DNA from: Caldimonas tepidiphila
GTDB taxonomy: Bacteria > Pseudomonadota > Gammaproteobacteria > Burkholderiales > Burkholderiaceae_C
Length of the DNA stretch: 51,295 bases
Assembly: GCF_003569765.1 (NCBI RefSeq)
Contig: NZ_KZ983962.1
Span: 226 to 51,520, forward strand
Direction of reading: 5' to 3'
The stretch's first letter is position 1, and every line of letters starts with the position of its first letter. Under the pieces are notes generated by a model. That model was not told the origin of the DNA and did not search any database. It saw only the letters and a list, made by a program, of their open reading frames with translations. The position numbers were made by a program, and so were the translations under genes. Below, one piece after another: positions 43,140 through 51,295 of the stretch.

Positions 43140-43814
43140 ATGGCTTTCGCGCTGCCCGAGGGCCTGCAGGCCGTCATCGTCGATCTCGACGGCACGATGG
43201 TCGACACGCTCGGCGACTTCGTCGTCGCGCTCGGCCGCATGGCCGGGGAGCTGAAGCTGCCCGAGGTGGATCGAGCCTTCGTCGAGCGCACCGTCGGCAA
43301 GGGCTCGGAGCACCTGATCCGCAGCACGCTGGCGCGCAGCCTCGACGCGGCGGGCGTGGCCGACTTCTATCCCGCGGCCTGGGCGTCCTACCAGCGCCAC
43401 TACCTCGCGATCAACGGCGAGCACTCGGCGGTCTTCCCCGGCGTCGTCGAGGGGCTGGAGCGGCTCGCCGCGGCCGGCCTGCCGCTCGCGTGCCTGACCA
43501 ACAAGCCGACCGCCTTCGCGCTGCCGCTGCTCGAGAAGAAGGGCCTCGCGCGCTTCTTCCGCCTCGCCTTCGGCGGCGACGCCTTCGAGCGCAAGAAGCC
43601 CGATCCGCTGCCGCTCGTGAAGACCTGCGAGGCGCTCGGCAGCGAGCCGCGCCGCACGCTGATGCTCGGCGACTCGCGCAACGACGCCGAGGCGGCGCGC
43701 GCCGCCGGCTGCCCGGTGGTGCTGGTCAGCTACGGCTACAACCACGGCGAGCCGGTGCGGCAGGTGCCGGCCGACGGCTTCGTCGACCGGCTCGACGAGC
43801 TGCGGCCGGCCTGA
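43140..43814 (+). CDS. gph: Phosphoglycolate phosphatase
   Basis: A 224-residue HAD-superfamily phosphatase that removes phosphate from 2-phosphoglycolate. Motif I is DLDGTMVDT with the nucleophilic Asp near residue 15, motif II is LTNKP, motif III Lys lies in RKKPDPLP, and motif IV is LMLGDSRNDAEAA. The cap domain lies between motifs I and II. It starts five bases after rpe and is translated from the same message. It converges on the chalcone-isomerase-like gene. Confidence 0.92.
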   Translation: MAFALPEGLQAVIVDLDGTMVDTLGDFVVALGRMAGELKLPEVDRAFVERTVGKGSEHLIRSTLARSLDAAGVADFYPAAWASYQRHYLAINGEHSAVFPGVVEGLERLAAAGLPLACLTNKPTAFALPLLEKKGLARFFRLAFGGDAFERKKPDPLPLVKTCEALGSEPRRTLMLGDSRNDAEAARAAGCPVVLVSYGYNHGEPVRQVPADGFVDRLDELRPA

Positions 43815-43845
43815 GCCGGCTCGCTGCCCGGGCGGCCTGCGCCAC

Positions 43846-44442
43846 TCAGCCGCGACCTGCCTGCCCGAGCAGCGCCTTCTTCAGCTGTGCGTCGGCCGGC
43901 TCCTTGCCGAGCCAGATCTTCATCAGCGCGCTGTAGAACTCGGGCTCGCGGATCGGCTCGGCCGCCGGCTTGCCGTTGATCAGGATCACCGTGCCCTGGC
44001 CCGGCAGCCAGTCGACCTGGAAGGACTCGCCCGCGGCGAGCCGCTTCTTCGCGGCGAACACCTCGCCGAGCCGCGCGATGCCGGCGATCGACTTCGAGAA
44101 CTCCTCGCGCGTCGCGTTCTGCTCCATGCCGCGCGTGAACAGCTTGCCGAGCTCGTTGGCGTCGATGTCGCGCAACAGCACGATGCTCAGCCGCCGCGGT
44201 GCGGCGGTCGACAGCACCGCCTCGGGCGCCTGCGTCCTCGCGTCGAGGTAGAGCCCCGCGGCGTAAACCTTGAAGATCGCCTTGTAGCGCACGCCGGCGC
44301 CGTTGAGCTGCAGCCGGCTGCCGCCGAGCTGCAGCTCGTGCTCGAACTTCGCGCCCTCGAGCTCGGTGGTCTGGGCAGGGACGGCCGGCGCGAGCAGCAC
44401 CAGGCACGCGGCGAGGAGCGGTGACAACCAGGAATGCGGCAT
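43846..44442 (-). CDS. Chalcone isomerase-like periplasmic protein
   Basis: A 198-residue exported protein with a signal peptide ending VPA before Gln24. The mature part has the bacterial chalcone isomerase-like (Chalcone_3) pattern: LQLNGAGVRYKAIFKVYAAG, LYLDAR, RRLSIVLLRDIDANELGK, WLPGQGTVILINGK and EFYSALMKIWLG. Bacterial members are thought to bind fatty-acid-like ligands rather than isomerise chalcones. It begins with a GGAG site. It is divergent from the trp operon. Confidence 0.87.
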   Translation of the reverse strand: MPHSWLSPLLAACLVLLAPAVPAQTTELEGAKFEHELQLGGSRLQLNGAGVRYKAIFKVYAAGLYLDARTQAPEAVLSTAAPRRLSIVLLRDIDANELGKLFTRGMEQNATREEFSKSIAGIARLGEVFAAKKRLAAGESFQVDWLPGQGTVILINGKPAAEPIREPEFYSALMKIWLGKEPADAQLKKALLGQAGRG

Positions 44443-44547
44443 GGGGTCTCCAGGGAGGATGGGGTCGGGAGCGCCCATGCTGCGCGGTTTCGTCCCCGGG
44501 CGCATCGGGAAAAGCACGACCGTTCGTAATATTTGAGGGCCTGCCTT

Positions 44548-44565
44548 GGGGCCGGTGCCGGCCCC
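44548..44565. other. Strong GC hairpin upstream of the trp leader
   Basis: GGGGCCG (44548-44554) and CGGCCCC (44559-44565) form a perfect seven-pair stem with a GTGC loop, about 27 bases before the possible trp -10 element. It lies in the divergent gap 44443-44604 and could be an operator or a barrier to upstream transcription. Nothing else in that gap is recognisable apart from a short AT-rich word near 44525-44535. Confidence 0.35.
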
Positions 44566-44604
44566 GTGTGCGTGTCGCGGGACTCGGCTGCTACACTGCC
44601 GCGC

Positions 44605-44685
44605 ATGTTCATCTCGCGCAAACAGATCAAGGGTCTGCACGACCGGGGAGCCTGGCCCTGGCGTCGGTTCCCGCCGCTGGTCTGA
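44605..44685 (+). CDS. trpL: Probable trp operon leader peptide
   Basis: A 26-codon open frame located 146 bases before trpE. Codons 17 and 19 are both TGG in the order Ala-Trp-Pro-Trp-Arg-Arg (44653-44655 and 44659-44661), and the frame ends at TGA 44683-44685. Two tryptophans in a 26-residue frame just before trpE are what a ribosome-mediated attenuator requires. A -10-like TACACT (44592-44597) ends only seven bases before the ATG, so transcription may begin at or near the start codon. No ribosome site precedes it. Leader peptides starting at the transcript end are known for trp in rhizobia. The -35 region is poor. Confidence 0.5.
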   Translation: MFISRKQIKGLHDRGAWPWRRFPPLV

Positions 44686-44737
44686 TTTGCCGCCTGTCGC
44701 GCCCTCCTCGGGTCCGCGCCGTCCGGCACCCCCTGTC

Positions 44738-44769
44738 GGAATCCCCTCGATTCCCTGATCTTCCATCAG
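44738..44769 (+). other. Two adjacent small hairpins in the trp leader
   Basis: GGAATC-CCCTC-GATTCC (44738-44754) is a perfect six-pair stem with a five-base loop. It abuts CTGAT-CTTCC-ATCAG (44755-44769), a perfect five-pair stem with a five-base loop. They lie between the leader peptide stop and trpE. Neither has a T-run, so they are not standard intrinsic terminators. They may be binding or pausing elements. Confidence 0.45.
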
Positions 44770-44799
44770 CGAAGCGCCTGCCGCCCGTGCCGCTGCATG

Positions 44800-44815
44800 G
44801 GCCCGGCGCCGGGCC
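44800..44815 (+). promoter_or_regulatory. Palindrome abutting the trpE ribosome-binding site
   Basis: GGCCCGGCGCCGGGCC is a perfect 16-base palindrome that as RNA folds into a six-pair stem with a GCGC loop. It ends one base before the AGGAG (44817-44821) of trpE. GGGCCTAGG (44811-44819), which includes that site, can alternatively pair with CCTGGCCC (44651-44658) at the leader peptide Trp codons with one bulged base. A translational or pausing switch is possible. Confidence 0.4.
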
Positions 44816-44830
44816 TAGGAGACTTCTCGC

Positions 44831-46315
44831 GTGATCACCGAACTCGAATTCAAGAGCCTGCAGCAGCAGGGCTACAACCGCATCCCCCTCATCGCCGAGG
44901 CCTTCGCCGACCTCGAGACGCCGCTCTCCCTCTACCTGAAGCTGGCCTATGCCTCCGGCAGCGGCAAGCACAGCTTCCTGCTGGAGTCGGTGGTCGGCGG
45001 CGAGCGCTTCGGGCGCTACTCCTTCATCGGGCTGCCGGCGCGCACCCTGCTGCGCGCCACCAGCCGCACCACCGAGGTCGTCACCGACGGCCAGGTGGTC
45101 GAGACGCACGAGGGCAACCCGCTCGACTTCATCGAGCAGTACCGCGCGCGCTTCAAGGTCGCGCTGCGCCCCGGGCTGCCGCGCTTCTGCGGCGGACTCG
45201 CCGGCTACTTCGGCTACGACACGGTGCGGCTGATGGAGCCGCGCCTGGCGAAGGTGCAGAAGAGCGGCGGCATCGGCACGCCCGACATCCTGCTGTTGCA
45301 GACCGAGGAGGTCGCGGTCATCGACAACCTGTCGGGGCGCTTGTATCTGATCGTCTACGCCGACCCGGGCCAGCCCGAGGCCTATTTCAAGGCCAAGCGG
45401 CGCCTGGCGGAGCTGACCGACAAGCTGCGCTTCTCCGTCACCGCGCCGCCGGTCAAGCGAGGGGCCTCCTACGCCGTCGAGCACGAGACCACGCAGGCCG
45501 AATTCGAGGCCGCGGTGCTGCGCACCAAGGAGTACATCGCTGCGGGCGACTGCATGCAGGTGGTGATCGGGCAGCGATTGAAGAAGCGCTACACCGAGTC
45601 GCCGTTGTCGCTCTACCGCGCTTTACGCTCGCTGAACCCCTCGCCCTACATGTACTTCTACGACATGGGCGACCACCAGGTGGTCGGCGCCTCGCCCGAG
45701 ATCCTGGTGCGCCAGGAGGCCACGCCCGAGGGCCAGAAGGTGACGATCCGCCCGCTCGCCGGCACCCGGCCGCGTGGCGCGACACCGGAGATCGACAAGG
45801 CGGTCGAGCAGGAGCTGCTCGCCGACCCGAAGGAGCGCGCCGAACACGTGATGCTGATCGACCTCGCACGCAACGACATCGGCCGCATCGCGAAGACCGG
45901 CAGCGTCAAGGTGACGGAAGCCTTCGACGTGGAGCGCTACTCGCACGTGATGCACATCGTCAGCAACGTCGAGGGCCTGTTGAAAGACGGCCTGACCAGC
46001 ATGGACGTGCTGAAGGCGACCTTCCCGGCGGGCACGCTCTCCGGCGCCCCCAAGATCCGCGCGATGGAGATCATCGATGAGCTCGAGCCTGTGCAGCGCG
46101 GCATCTACGGCGGCGCCTGCGGTTACCTGAGCTTCGCCGGCGACATGGACGTGGCGATCGCGATCCGCACCGGCATCGTCAAGGACCAGACGCTCTACGT
46201 GCAGGCCGCGGCGGGCGTGGTGGCCGACTCGGTGCCGACGCTGGAGTGGAAAGAGACCGAGGCCAAGGCCCGGGCGCTGCTGCGCGCCGCGGAACTCGTC
46301 GAAGAAGGCTTCTGA
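44831..46315 (+). CDS. trpE: Anthranilate synthase component I
   Basis: A 494-residue subunit that converts chorismate to anthranilate with ammonia supplied by TrpG, the first step of tryptophan synthesis. The N-terminal feedback site [18 protein letters not shown] (about 50-67) is intact, so inhibition by tryptophan is expected. The chorismate-binding core shows [43 protein letters not shown] and [15 protein letters not shown]. The start is GTG at 44831 with TAGGAGA upstream. It leads trpE-trpG-trpD-trpC-ung; the leader region before it suggests attenuation. Confidence 0.95.
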   Translation: MITELEFKSLQQQGYNRIPLIAEAFADLETPLSLYLKLAYASGSGKHSFLLESVVGGERFGRYSFIGLPARTLLRATSRTTEVVTDGQVVETHEGNPLDFIEQYRARFKVALRPGLPRFCGGLAGYFGYDTVRLMEPRLAKVQKSGGIGTPDILLLQTEEVAVIDNLSGRLYLIVYADPGQPEAYFKAKRRLAELTDKLRFSVTAPPVKRGASYAVEHETTQAEFEAAVLRTKEYIAAGDCMQVVIGQRLKKRYTESPLSLYRALRSLNPSPYMYFYDMGDHQVVGASPEILVRQEATPEGQKVTIRPLAGTRPRGATPEIDKAVEQELLADPKERAEHVMLIDLARNDIGRIAKTGSVKVTEAFDVERYSHVMHIVSNVEGLLKDGLTSMDVLKATFPAGTLSGAPKIRAMEIIDELEPVQRGIYGGACGYLSFAGDMDVAIAIRTGIVKDQTLYVQAAAGVVADSVPTLEWKETEAKARALLRAAELVEEGF

Positions 46316-46326
46316 AGGGGAACGAC

Positions 46327-46893
46327 ATGCTGCTGATGATCGACAACTACGACAGCTTCACCTTCAACCTGGTGCAGTACTTCGGCGAGCTCGGCGAGGA
46401 GGTGAAGGTCTTCCGCAACGATGAGATCGGAATCGAAGAGATCGAGGCGCTGCGGCCCGACCGCCTGGTGCTCTCGCCCGGCCCCTGCTCGCCGGCCGAG
46501 GCCGGCATCTGCGTGCCGGCGATCCGGCACTTCGCCGGCAAATTGCCCATCCTCGGCGTGTGCCTCGGCCACCAGAGCATCGGCGCCGCGCTCGGCGGGA
46601 ACATCGTGCGCGCCAAGCAGCAGATGCACGGCAAGACCAGCGTCATCACGACGGACGAGAAGGGGGTCTACAAGGACCTGCCGAAGCAGTTCACCGTGAT
46701 CCGCTACCACTCGCTGACGATCGAGCGCGAGACGATGCCCGACTGCCTGGAGATCACCTCCACGGCGGACGACGGCGAGATCATGGGCGTGCGCCACAAG
46801 GAGCTGGCGATCGAGGGGGTGCAGTTCCACCCCGAGTCGATCCTGACCGAGCACGGCCACGCGATGCTGAAGAACTTCCTGACGAACACCTGA
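46327..46893 (+). CDS. trpG: Anthranilate synthase component II (glutamine amidotransferase)
   Basis: A 188-residue class I amidotransferase that hydrolyses glutamine and passes ammonia to TrpE. The catalytic triad is Cys79 in GVCLGHQ with His168 and Glu170 in [20 protein letters not shown] forms the oxyanion region. The GAAGGGG site and 11-base gap from trpE indicate tight coupling. In many bacteria this subunit also serves 4-aminobenzoate synthesis; no second copy is visible here. Confidence 0.95.
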   Translation: MLLMIDNYDSFTFNLVQYFGELGEEVKVFRNDEIGIEEIEALRPDRLVLSPGPCSPAEAGICVPAIRHFAGKLPILGVCLGHQSIGAALGGNIVRAKQQMHGKTSVITTDEKGVYKDLPKQFTVIRYHSLTIERETMPDCLEITSTADDGEIMGVRHKELAIEGVQFHPESILTEHGHAMLKNFLTNT

Positions 46894-46906
46894 GAGGAGC
46901 GCCGAC

Positions 46907-47941
46907 ATGCCGATCACCGACACCGAAGCGCTCGTGCGCGTCATCGAGCACCGCGAGATCTTCCACGACGAGATGCTGGCGCTGATGCGCCGCATCATGA
47001 GCGGCGAGATGTCGCCGCTCATGATCGCCGCGCTCGTCACCGGTCTGCGGGTGAAGAAGGAAACCATCGGCGAGATCACCGCCGCGGCCCAGGTGATGCG
47101 CGAGTTCGCGACGCCCGTGCCGGTCGCCGACCGCGCCGGGCTCGTGGACCTGTGCGGCACCGGCGGCGACGCCGCGCACACCTTCAATATTTCCACCGCG
47201 TCGATGTTCGTCGCCGCGGCGGCCGGCGCGCGCATCGCCAAGCACGGCGGGCGCAGCGTCTCGTCGAGCTCGGGCAGCGCCGACGTGCTCGAGGCCCTGG
47301 GCGCGCGCATCGACCTCTCGCCCGAGCAGGTCGCGGCCAGCCTTTCTGAAACCGGCATCGGCTTCATGTTCGCGCCGAACCATCACGCGTCGATGAAGCA
47401 CGCGGCGCCAGTGAGAAAAGAGCTCGGCGTGCGCACGATCTTCAACATCCTCGGGCCGCTCACGAACCCGGCGGGCGCGCCGAACCAGCTGATGGGCGTG
47501 TTCCACCCGGACCTGGTCGGCATCCAGGTGCGCGTGCTGCAGCGTCTCGGCGCCGAGCACGTGCTGATCGTGCACGGCATGAACGGCCTGGACGAGATCT
47601 CGCTGTCGGGCGAGACGCGCGTCGGCGAGCTGAAGGACGGGCAGGTCAGCGAGTACCTCGTGCACCCGAGCGACTTCGGGCTGCCGGTCTACGACACCCG
47701 GGCGCTGCGCGCGAGCAGTAAGGAGGAGTCGGTGGCCTGCATCCGGCGTGCGCTCGCGAACGAGGACGGCCCGCTGCGCGACATCGTGCTGCTCAACGCC
47801 GGCGCGGCGCTCTACACCGGCAACGTCGCCGGCTCGATCGCCGAGGGCGTGCGCCTGGCCCGCGAGGCGGTGGCCTCGGGCGCGGCGCAGGCGAAGCTGG
47901 AGCAGCTCGTTTCCGTGACCCAGAAGCTGAAGGCGGCCTGA
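46907..47941 (+). CDS. trpD: Anthranilate phosphoribosyltransferase
   Basis: A 344-residue enzyme that joins anthranilate to phosphoribosyl pyrophosphate. The family motif [17 protein letters not shown] lies at about 80-96, [21 protein letters not shown] at about 107-127 and [12 protein letters not shown] at about 180. The ATG follows GAGAGGAG, 13 bases after trpG. The length is normal, with no anomalies. Confidence 0.95.
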   Translation: MPITDTEALVRVIEHREIFHDEMLALMRRIMSGEMSPLMIAALVTGLRVKKETIGEITAAAQVMREFATPVPVADRAGLVDLCGTGGDAAHTFNISTASMFVAAAAGARIAKHGGRSVSSSSGSADVLEALGARIDLSPEQVAASLSETGIGFMFAPNHHASMKHAAPVRKELGVRTIFNILGPLTNPAGAPNQLMGVFHPDLVGIQVRVLQRLGAEHVLIVHGMNGLDEISLSGETRVGELKDGQVSEYLVHPSDFGLPVYDTRALRASSKEESVACIRRALANEDGPLRDIVLLNAGAALYTGNVAGSIAEGVRLAREAVASGAAQAKLEQLVSVTQKLKAA

Positions 47942-47944
47942 AGA

Positions 47945-48733
47945 ATGAGCGATATCCTGCAACGCATCGTCGCGGTCAAGCACGAGGAGATCGCGGCGGC
48001 ACGCCAGCACCGGTCTCTCGCCTCGCTGCGCGCGGACGCCGAGGCGCTCGGCGGCATGCGCGACTTCGCCGGCAGCCTGCGAGGCAAGGTCGCGCAGGGC
48101 CGCGCGGCGGTGATCGCCGAGGTGAAGAAGGCCAGCCCGAGCAAGGGCGTGCTGCGCGAGAACTTCGCGCCGGCCGAGATCGCCGCGAGCTACGAGCGCC
48201 ACGGCGCCGCTGCCTTGAGCGTGCTGACTGACGAGCGCTTCTTCCAGGGCGCGGAAGCCTACCTGCGGCAGGCGAGGGCGGCGTGCGCGCTGCCGGTGCT
48301 GCGCAAGGACTTCATGGTCGACGAGTACCAGGTGGTCGAGGCGCGCGCGATGGGCGCGGACTGCATCCTGCTGATCGCCGCCTGCCTGGACGACGCGCAG
48401 ATGGCCGATCTGGAGGCCTGCGCGCATGGGCTCGGCATGGCCGTGCTGGTGGAGGTGCACGACCGGGAGGAGCTGGAGCGTGCGCTGCGGCTGAAGACGC
48501 CGCTGGTCGGGATCAACAACCGCAACCTGCGCACCTTCGAGGTGACGCTGGACACCACGCTCGGCATGCTCGCCGACGTGCCCGCGGACCGGCTGCTCGT
48601 CACCGAGTCCGGCATCCTCGCGCGCGAGGACGTGCGGCGCATGCGCGACGCGAATGTGCATGCCTTCCTCGTCGGCGAGGCCTTCATGCGCGCGCCTGAC
48701 CCGGGCGCGGCGCTTGCCGCGCTGTTCGGGTGA
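47945..48733 (+). CDS. trpC: Indole-3-glycerol phosphate synthase
   Basis: A 262-residue TIM-barrel enzyme that closes the indole ring. Motifs: [18 protein letters not shown] (phosphate and catalytic Lys), [35 protein letters not shown] and VTESGI. It stands alone, not fused to TrpF as in E. coli. It begins three bases after trpD, and its stop overlaps the GTG of ung (GTGA). Confidence 0.95.
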   Translation: MSDILQRIVAVKHEEIAAARQHRSLASLRADAEALGGMRDFAGSLRGKVAQGRAAVIAEVKKASPSKGVLRENFAPAEIAASYERHGAAALSVLTDERFFQGAEAYLRQARAACALPVLRKDFMVDEYQVVEARAMGADCILLIAACLDDAQMADLEACAHGLGMAVLVEVHDREELERALRLKTPLVGINNRNLRTFEVTLDTTLGMLADVPADRLLVTESGILAREDVRRMRDANVHAFLVGEAFMRAPDPGAALAALFG

Positions 48734-49554
48734 ACCGCAAGACCGCAAATCCCGCCGCCGCGCCGCAGGCGGAACTGTTCGCCGCGAACGGGGCCCCCGC
48801 CCCGGTCGCCGCTGCCCCTGCGGCAGCACCGGCAGCGCCGGGCGACAACCGCCTGCAGGAGCCGCTCGACGCCTGCTTCGCGCGCATCGGGGGCGGCTGG
48901 CGCGACGTCACCGAACCCTTCCGCAACTCCATCACCGGCCGTGAGCTGATCGAGTTCGTCGATCGGCGCGTGCAGGAAGGAATCACCGTCTTCCCGGCGC
49001 AGGTGTTCCGTGCGCTCGCGCTGACGCCGCTGGAGACGGTGCGCGTCGTGATCCTCGGCCAGGACCCCTACCACGGCGCCGGCCAGGCGCAGGGACTGGC
49101 GTTCTCGGTGATGCCGGGGCAGAAGCTGCCGCCGAGCCTGCGCAACATCTACAAGGAGCTCGCCGCCGACACCGGCGCCGCGCTGCCGGACGGTGACCTG
49201 AGCGGCTGGGCGCGGCAGGGCGTGCTGCTGCTCAACACCGTGCTGACGGTGGAGGATGGGCAGGCGCACAGCCACGCCGGGCGCGGCTGGGAGGCCTTGA
49301 CCGACGCGCTGATCGCGGCGGTCTCCGCGAGGGCGGAGCCGGCGGTGTTCCTGCTGTGGGGAGCGCCCGCGCAGCGCAAGCGCGGGCTGGTGGACGAGAG
49401 CCGCCACGCGGTGCTCACCGCCAACCACCCCTCGCCGCTGTCGGCCACGCGCGGCCCGCAGCCCTTCATCGGCTGCCGCCACTTCAGCCGCGCCAACGCC
49501 GAGCTGCTGCGCCTGCGGCCGGGCAGCGCGCCGATCGACTGGCACGCGCGCTGA
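48730..49554 (+). CDS. ung: Uracil-DNA glycosylase, family 1
   Basis: A 274-residue DNA repair enzyme that removes uracil from DNA. The catalytic Asp112 is in GQDPYHG and His233 is in NHPSPLSA, both intact. Residues 1-38 are an Ala/Pro-rich extension absent from the 229-residue E. coli enzyme. Within it Gln13-Ala-Glu-Leu-Phe17 fits the QxxLF sliding-clamp-binding pattern. The GTG start overlaps the trpC stop by four bases, so ung is translationally coupled to tryptophan biosynthesis genes. Internal starts would remove the tail; the tight overlap supports the GTG. Confidence 0.93.
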   Translation: MNRKTANPAAAPQAELFAANGAPAPVAAAPAAAPAAPGDNRLQEPLDACFARIGGGWRDVTEPFRNSITGRELIEFVDRRVQEGITVFPAQVFRALALTPLETVRVVILGQDPYHGAGQAQGLAFSVMPGQKLPPSLRNIYKELAADTGAALPDGDLSGWARQGVLLLNTVLTVEDGQAHSHAGRGWEALTDALIAAVSARAEPAVFLLWGAPAQRKRGLVDESRHAVLTANHPSPLSATRGPQPFIGCRHFSRANAELLRLRPGSAPIDWHAR

Positions 49555-49566
49555 GGCAGGGCGGGA

Positions 49567-49597
49567 GGCTGGCCCGGAGGCCGCCTGAAAGTTTTTT
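49567..49597 (+). terminator. Intrinsic terminator after ung
   Basis: GGC-T-GGCC (49567-49574) pairs with GGCCGCC (49579-49585) through a CGGA loop and one bulged T, followed six bases later by six Ts (49592-49597). It ends the trp-ung transcript before the tRNA promoter. Confidence 0.6.
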
Positions 49598-49607
49598 CAC
49601 GCAGGTG

Positions 49608-49636
49608 TTGGCAAACGAAAAACACTCCTATAGAAT
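49608..49636 (+). promoter_or_regulatory. Strong sigma-70 promoter of the tRNA-tuf operon
   Basis: TTGGCA (49608-49613) and TAGAAT (49631-49636) each match 5 of 6 consensus positions with the ideal 17-base spacing. Transcription would start near 49643, about eight bases before tRNA-Tyr. Confidence 0.85.
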
Positions 49637-49650
49637 CTGAGATTCGCCTC

Positions 49651-49736
49651 GGAGGGGTGCCCGAGTGGCTAAAGGGGGCAGACTGTAAATCTGTTGGCTT
49701 ACGCCTACGCTGGTTCGAATCCAGCCTCCTCCACCA
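49651..49736 (+). tRNA. tRNA-Tyr (GTA)
   Basis: An 86-base class II tRNA with the long variable arm, anticodon GTA at 49685-49687, GGTTCGAATCC T-arm and an encoded CCA end. The acceptor stem GGAGGGG pairs with CTCCTCC through one G-U pair. Confidence 0.97.
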
Positions 49737-49761
49737 AGGCGGCCAGATGCTGGTTGCAAGG

Positions 49762-49777
49762 CGGGACGCGAGTCCCG
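49762..49777 (+). other. Hairpin in the tRNA-Tyr/tRNA-Gly spacer
   Basis: CGGGAC (49762-49767) pairs perfectly with GTCCCG (49772-49777) around a GCGA tetraloop. It may be a processing signal for the polycistronic tRNA precursor. The short T-rich stretch after it is too weak for termination. Confidence 0.4.
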
Positions 49778-49831
49778 TCTTGTTCCTGGGATCTGATGCT
49801 TGGGAAGCGGTTGAAGTTGCCCCACTCCCGG

Positions 49832-49905
49832 GCGGGAGTAGTTCAATGGTAGAACCTTAGCCTTCCAAGCTAATGACGCGGGTTCGATTCCCGTCTCCCG
49901 CTCCA
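49832..49905 (+). tRNA. tRNA-Gly (TCC)
   Basis: A 74-base tRNA with acceptor arms GCGGGAG and CTCCCGC, D-arm GTTCAATGGTAGAAC, anticodon TCC at 49864-49866, GGTTCGATTCC T-arm and encoded CCA. Confidence 0.97.
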
Positions 49906-49978
49906 GCGCCTCGGCGCAGGGTGGAAAAAGTCGGCAGTGGTTTGGGTGTTCGGAAAGAGCCCTCAAACCCGTGTCGAT

Positions 49979-50053
<75 letters not shown>

Positions 50054-50104
50054 CCCCTTCTATACCTTCCAACACCGACATTCGACTGTCAGGAGCTCGG
50101 AACA

Positions 50105-51295
<1,191 letters not shown>

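Noticed and set aside
44700-44830. A standard Rho-independent trp attenuator
   Set aside because: Hairpins are present but none is followed by a run of Ts, so the classical terminator label is not justified.

Overview
The window looks like chromosomal DNA from a very GC-rich betaproteobacterium of the order Burkholderiales. The reasons are the trpE-trpG-trpD-trpC order, the tRNA-Tyr/tRNA-Gly/tRNA-Thr/tuf run at the right end, the fused single-chain indolepyruvate oxidoreductase, a BktB-type thiolase, a PF10136 membrane protein and a pobA/pobR pair. The genus cannot be fixed from the sequence alone. No insertion sequence, prophage, integrase or CRISPR array is visible.

Layout. (1) 262-7967: a large membrane hybrid histidine kinase faces, tail to tail, a PAS-GGDEF diguanylate cyclase and a MASE1-PAS-PAS-GGDEF-EAL protein. 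(2) 8342-14049: an IclR regulator begins a five-gene ABC importer of the branched-chain/hydrophobic amino acid family. It converges on pobA (4-hydroxybenzoate 3-hydroxylase), which is divergent from its AraC-type regulator pobR. This context suggests uptake and first oxidation of aromatic acids. A 2H-phosphoesterase (DUF1045) gene follows. (3) 17096-17628: a non-coding stretch with DnaA-box-like words and strong hairpins. (4) 17629-21201: indolepyruvate ferredoxin oxidoreductase. (5) 21457-33123: a complete cellulose synthesis and export operon, bcsP-Q-A-B-Z-C-D, read leftward, with an intact c-di-GMP-binding PilZ domain in BcsA. (6) 33581-35755: an Lrp/AsnC regulator, a DUF6515 envelope protein with an internal tandem repeat, and an unrecognised exported protein. 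(7) 35813-43814: housekeeping and envelope genes (DUF445, bktB, mltA, a 48-residue membrane protein, a PF10136 membrane protein, apaG, rpe, gph). (8) 43846-49554: a chalcone-isomerase-like periplasmic protein, then the trp operon with a probable Trp-rich leader peptide, trpE, trpG, trpD, trpC and an overlapping ung. (9) 49608-51295: a near-consensus promoter, three tRNAs and tuf, which ends at the last base of the window.

How the parts connect. The GGDEF and EAL proteins make and break c-di-GMP, the activator of the BcsA synthase encoded 20 kb away; the link is plausible but not shown by position. The cellulose operon lies between an Lrp/AsnC gene and the indolepyruvate oxidoreductase gene, which may once have been neighbours. 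The most interesting non-coding signals are the trp leader (44592-44830), the paired half-sites between pobA and pobR, the inverted repeats before the IclR gene, and the 17.1-17.6 kb spacer. The most interesting protein-level signals are the arginine in the LivF Walker A motif, a sliding-clamp-like motif in the Ung tail, and two divergent start codons sharing one CATG. I do not see a clearly new multi-gene system. The candidates above are listed with tests.
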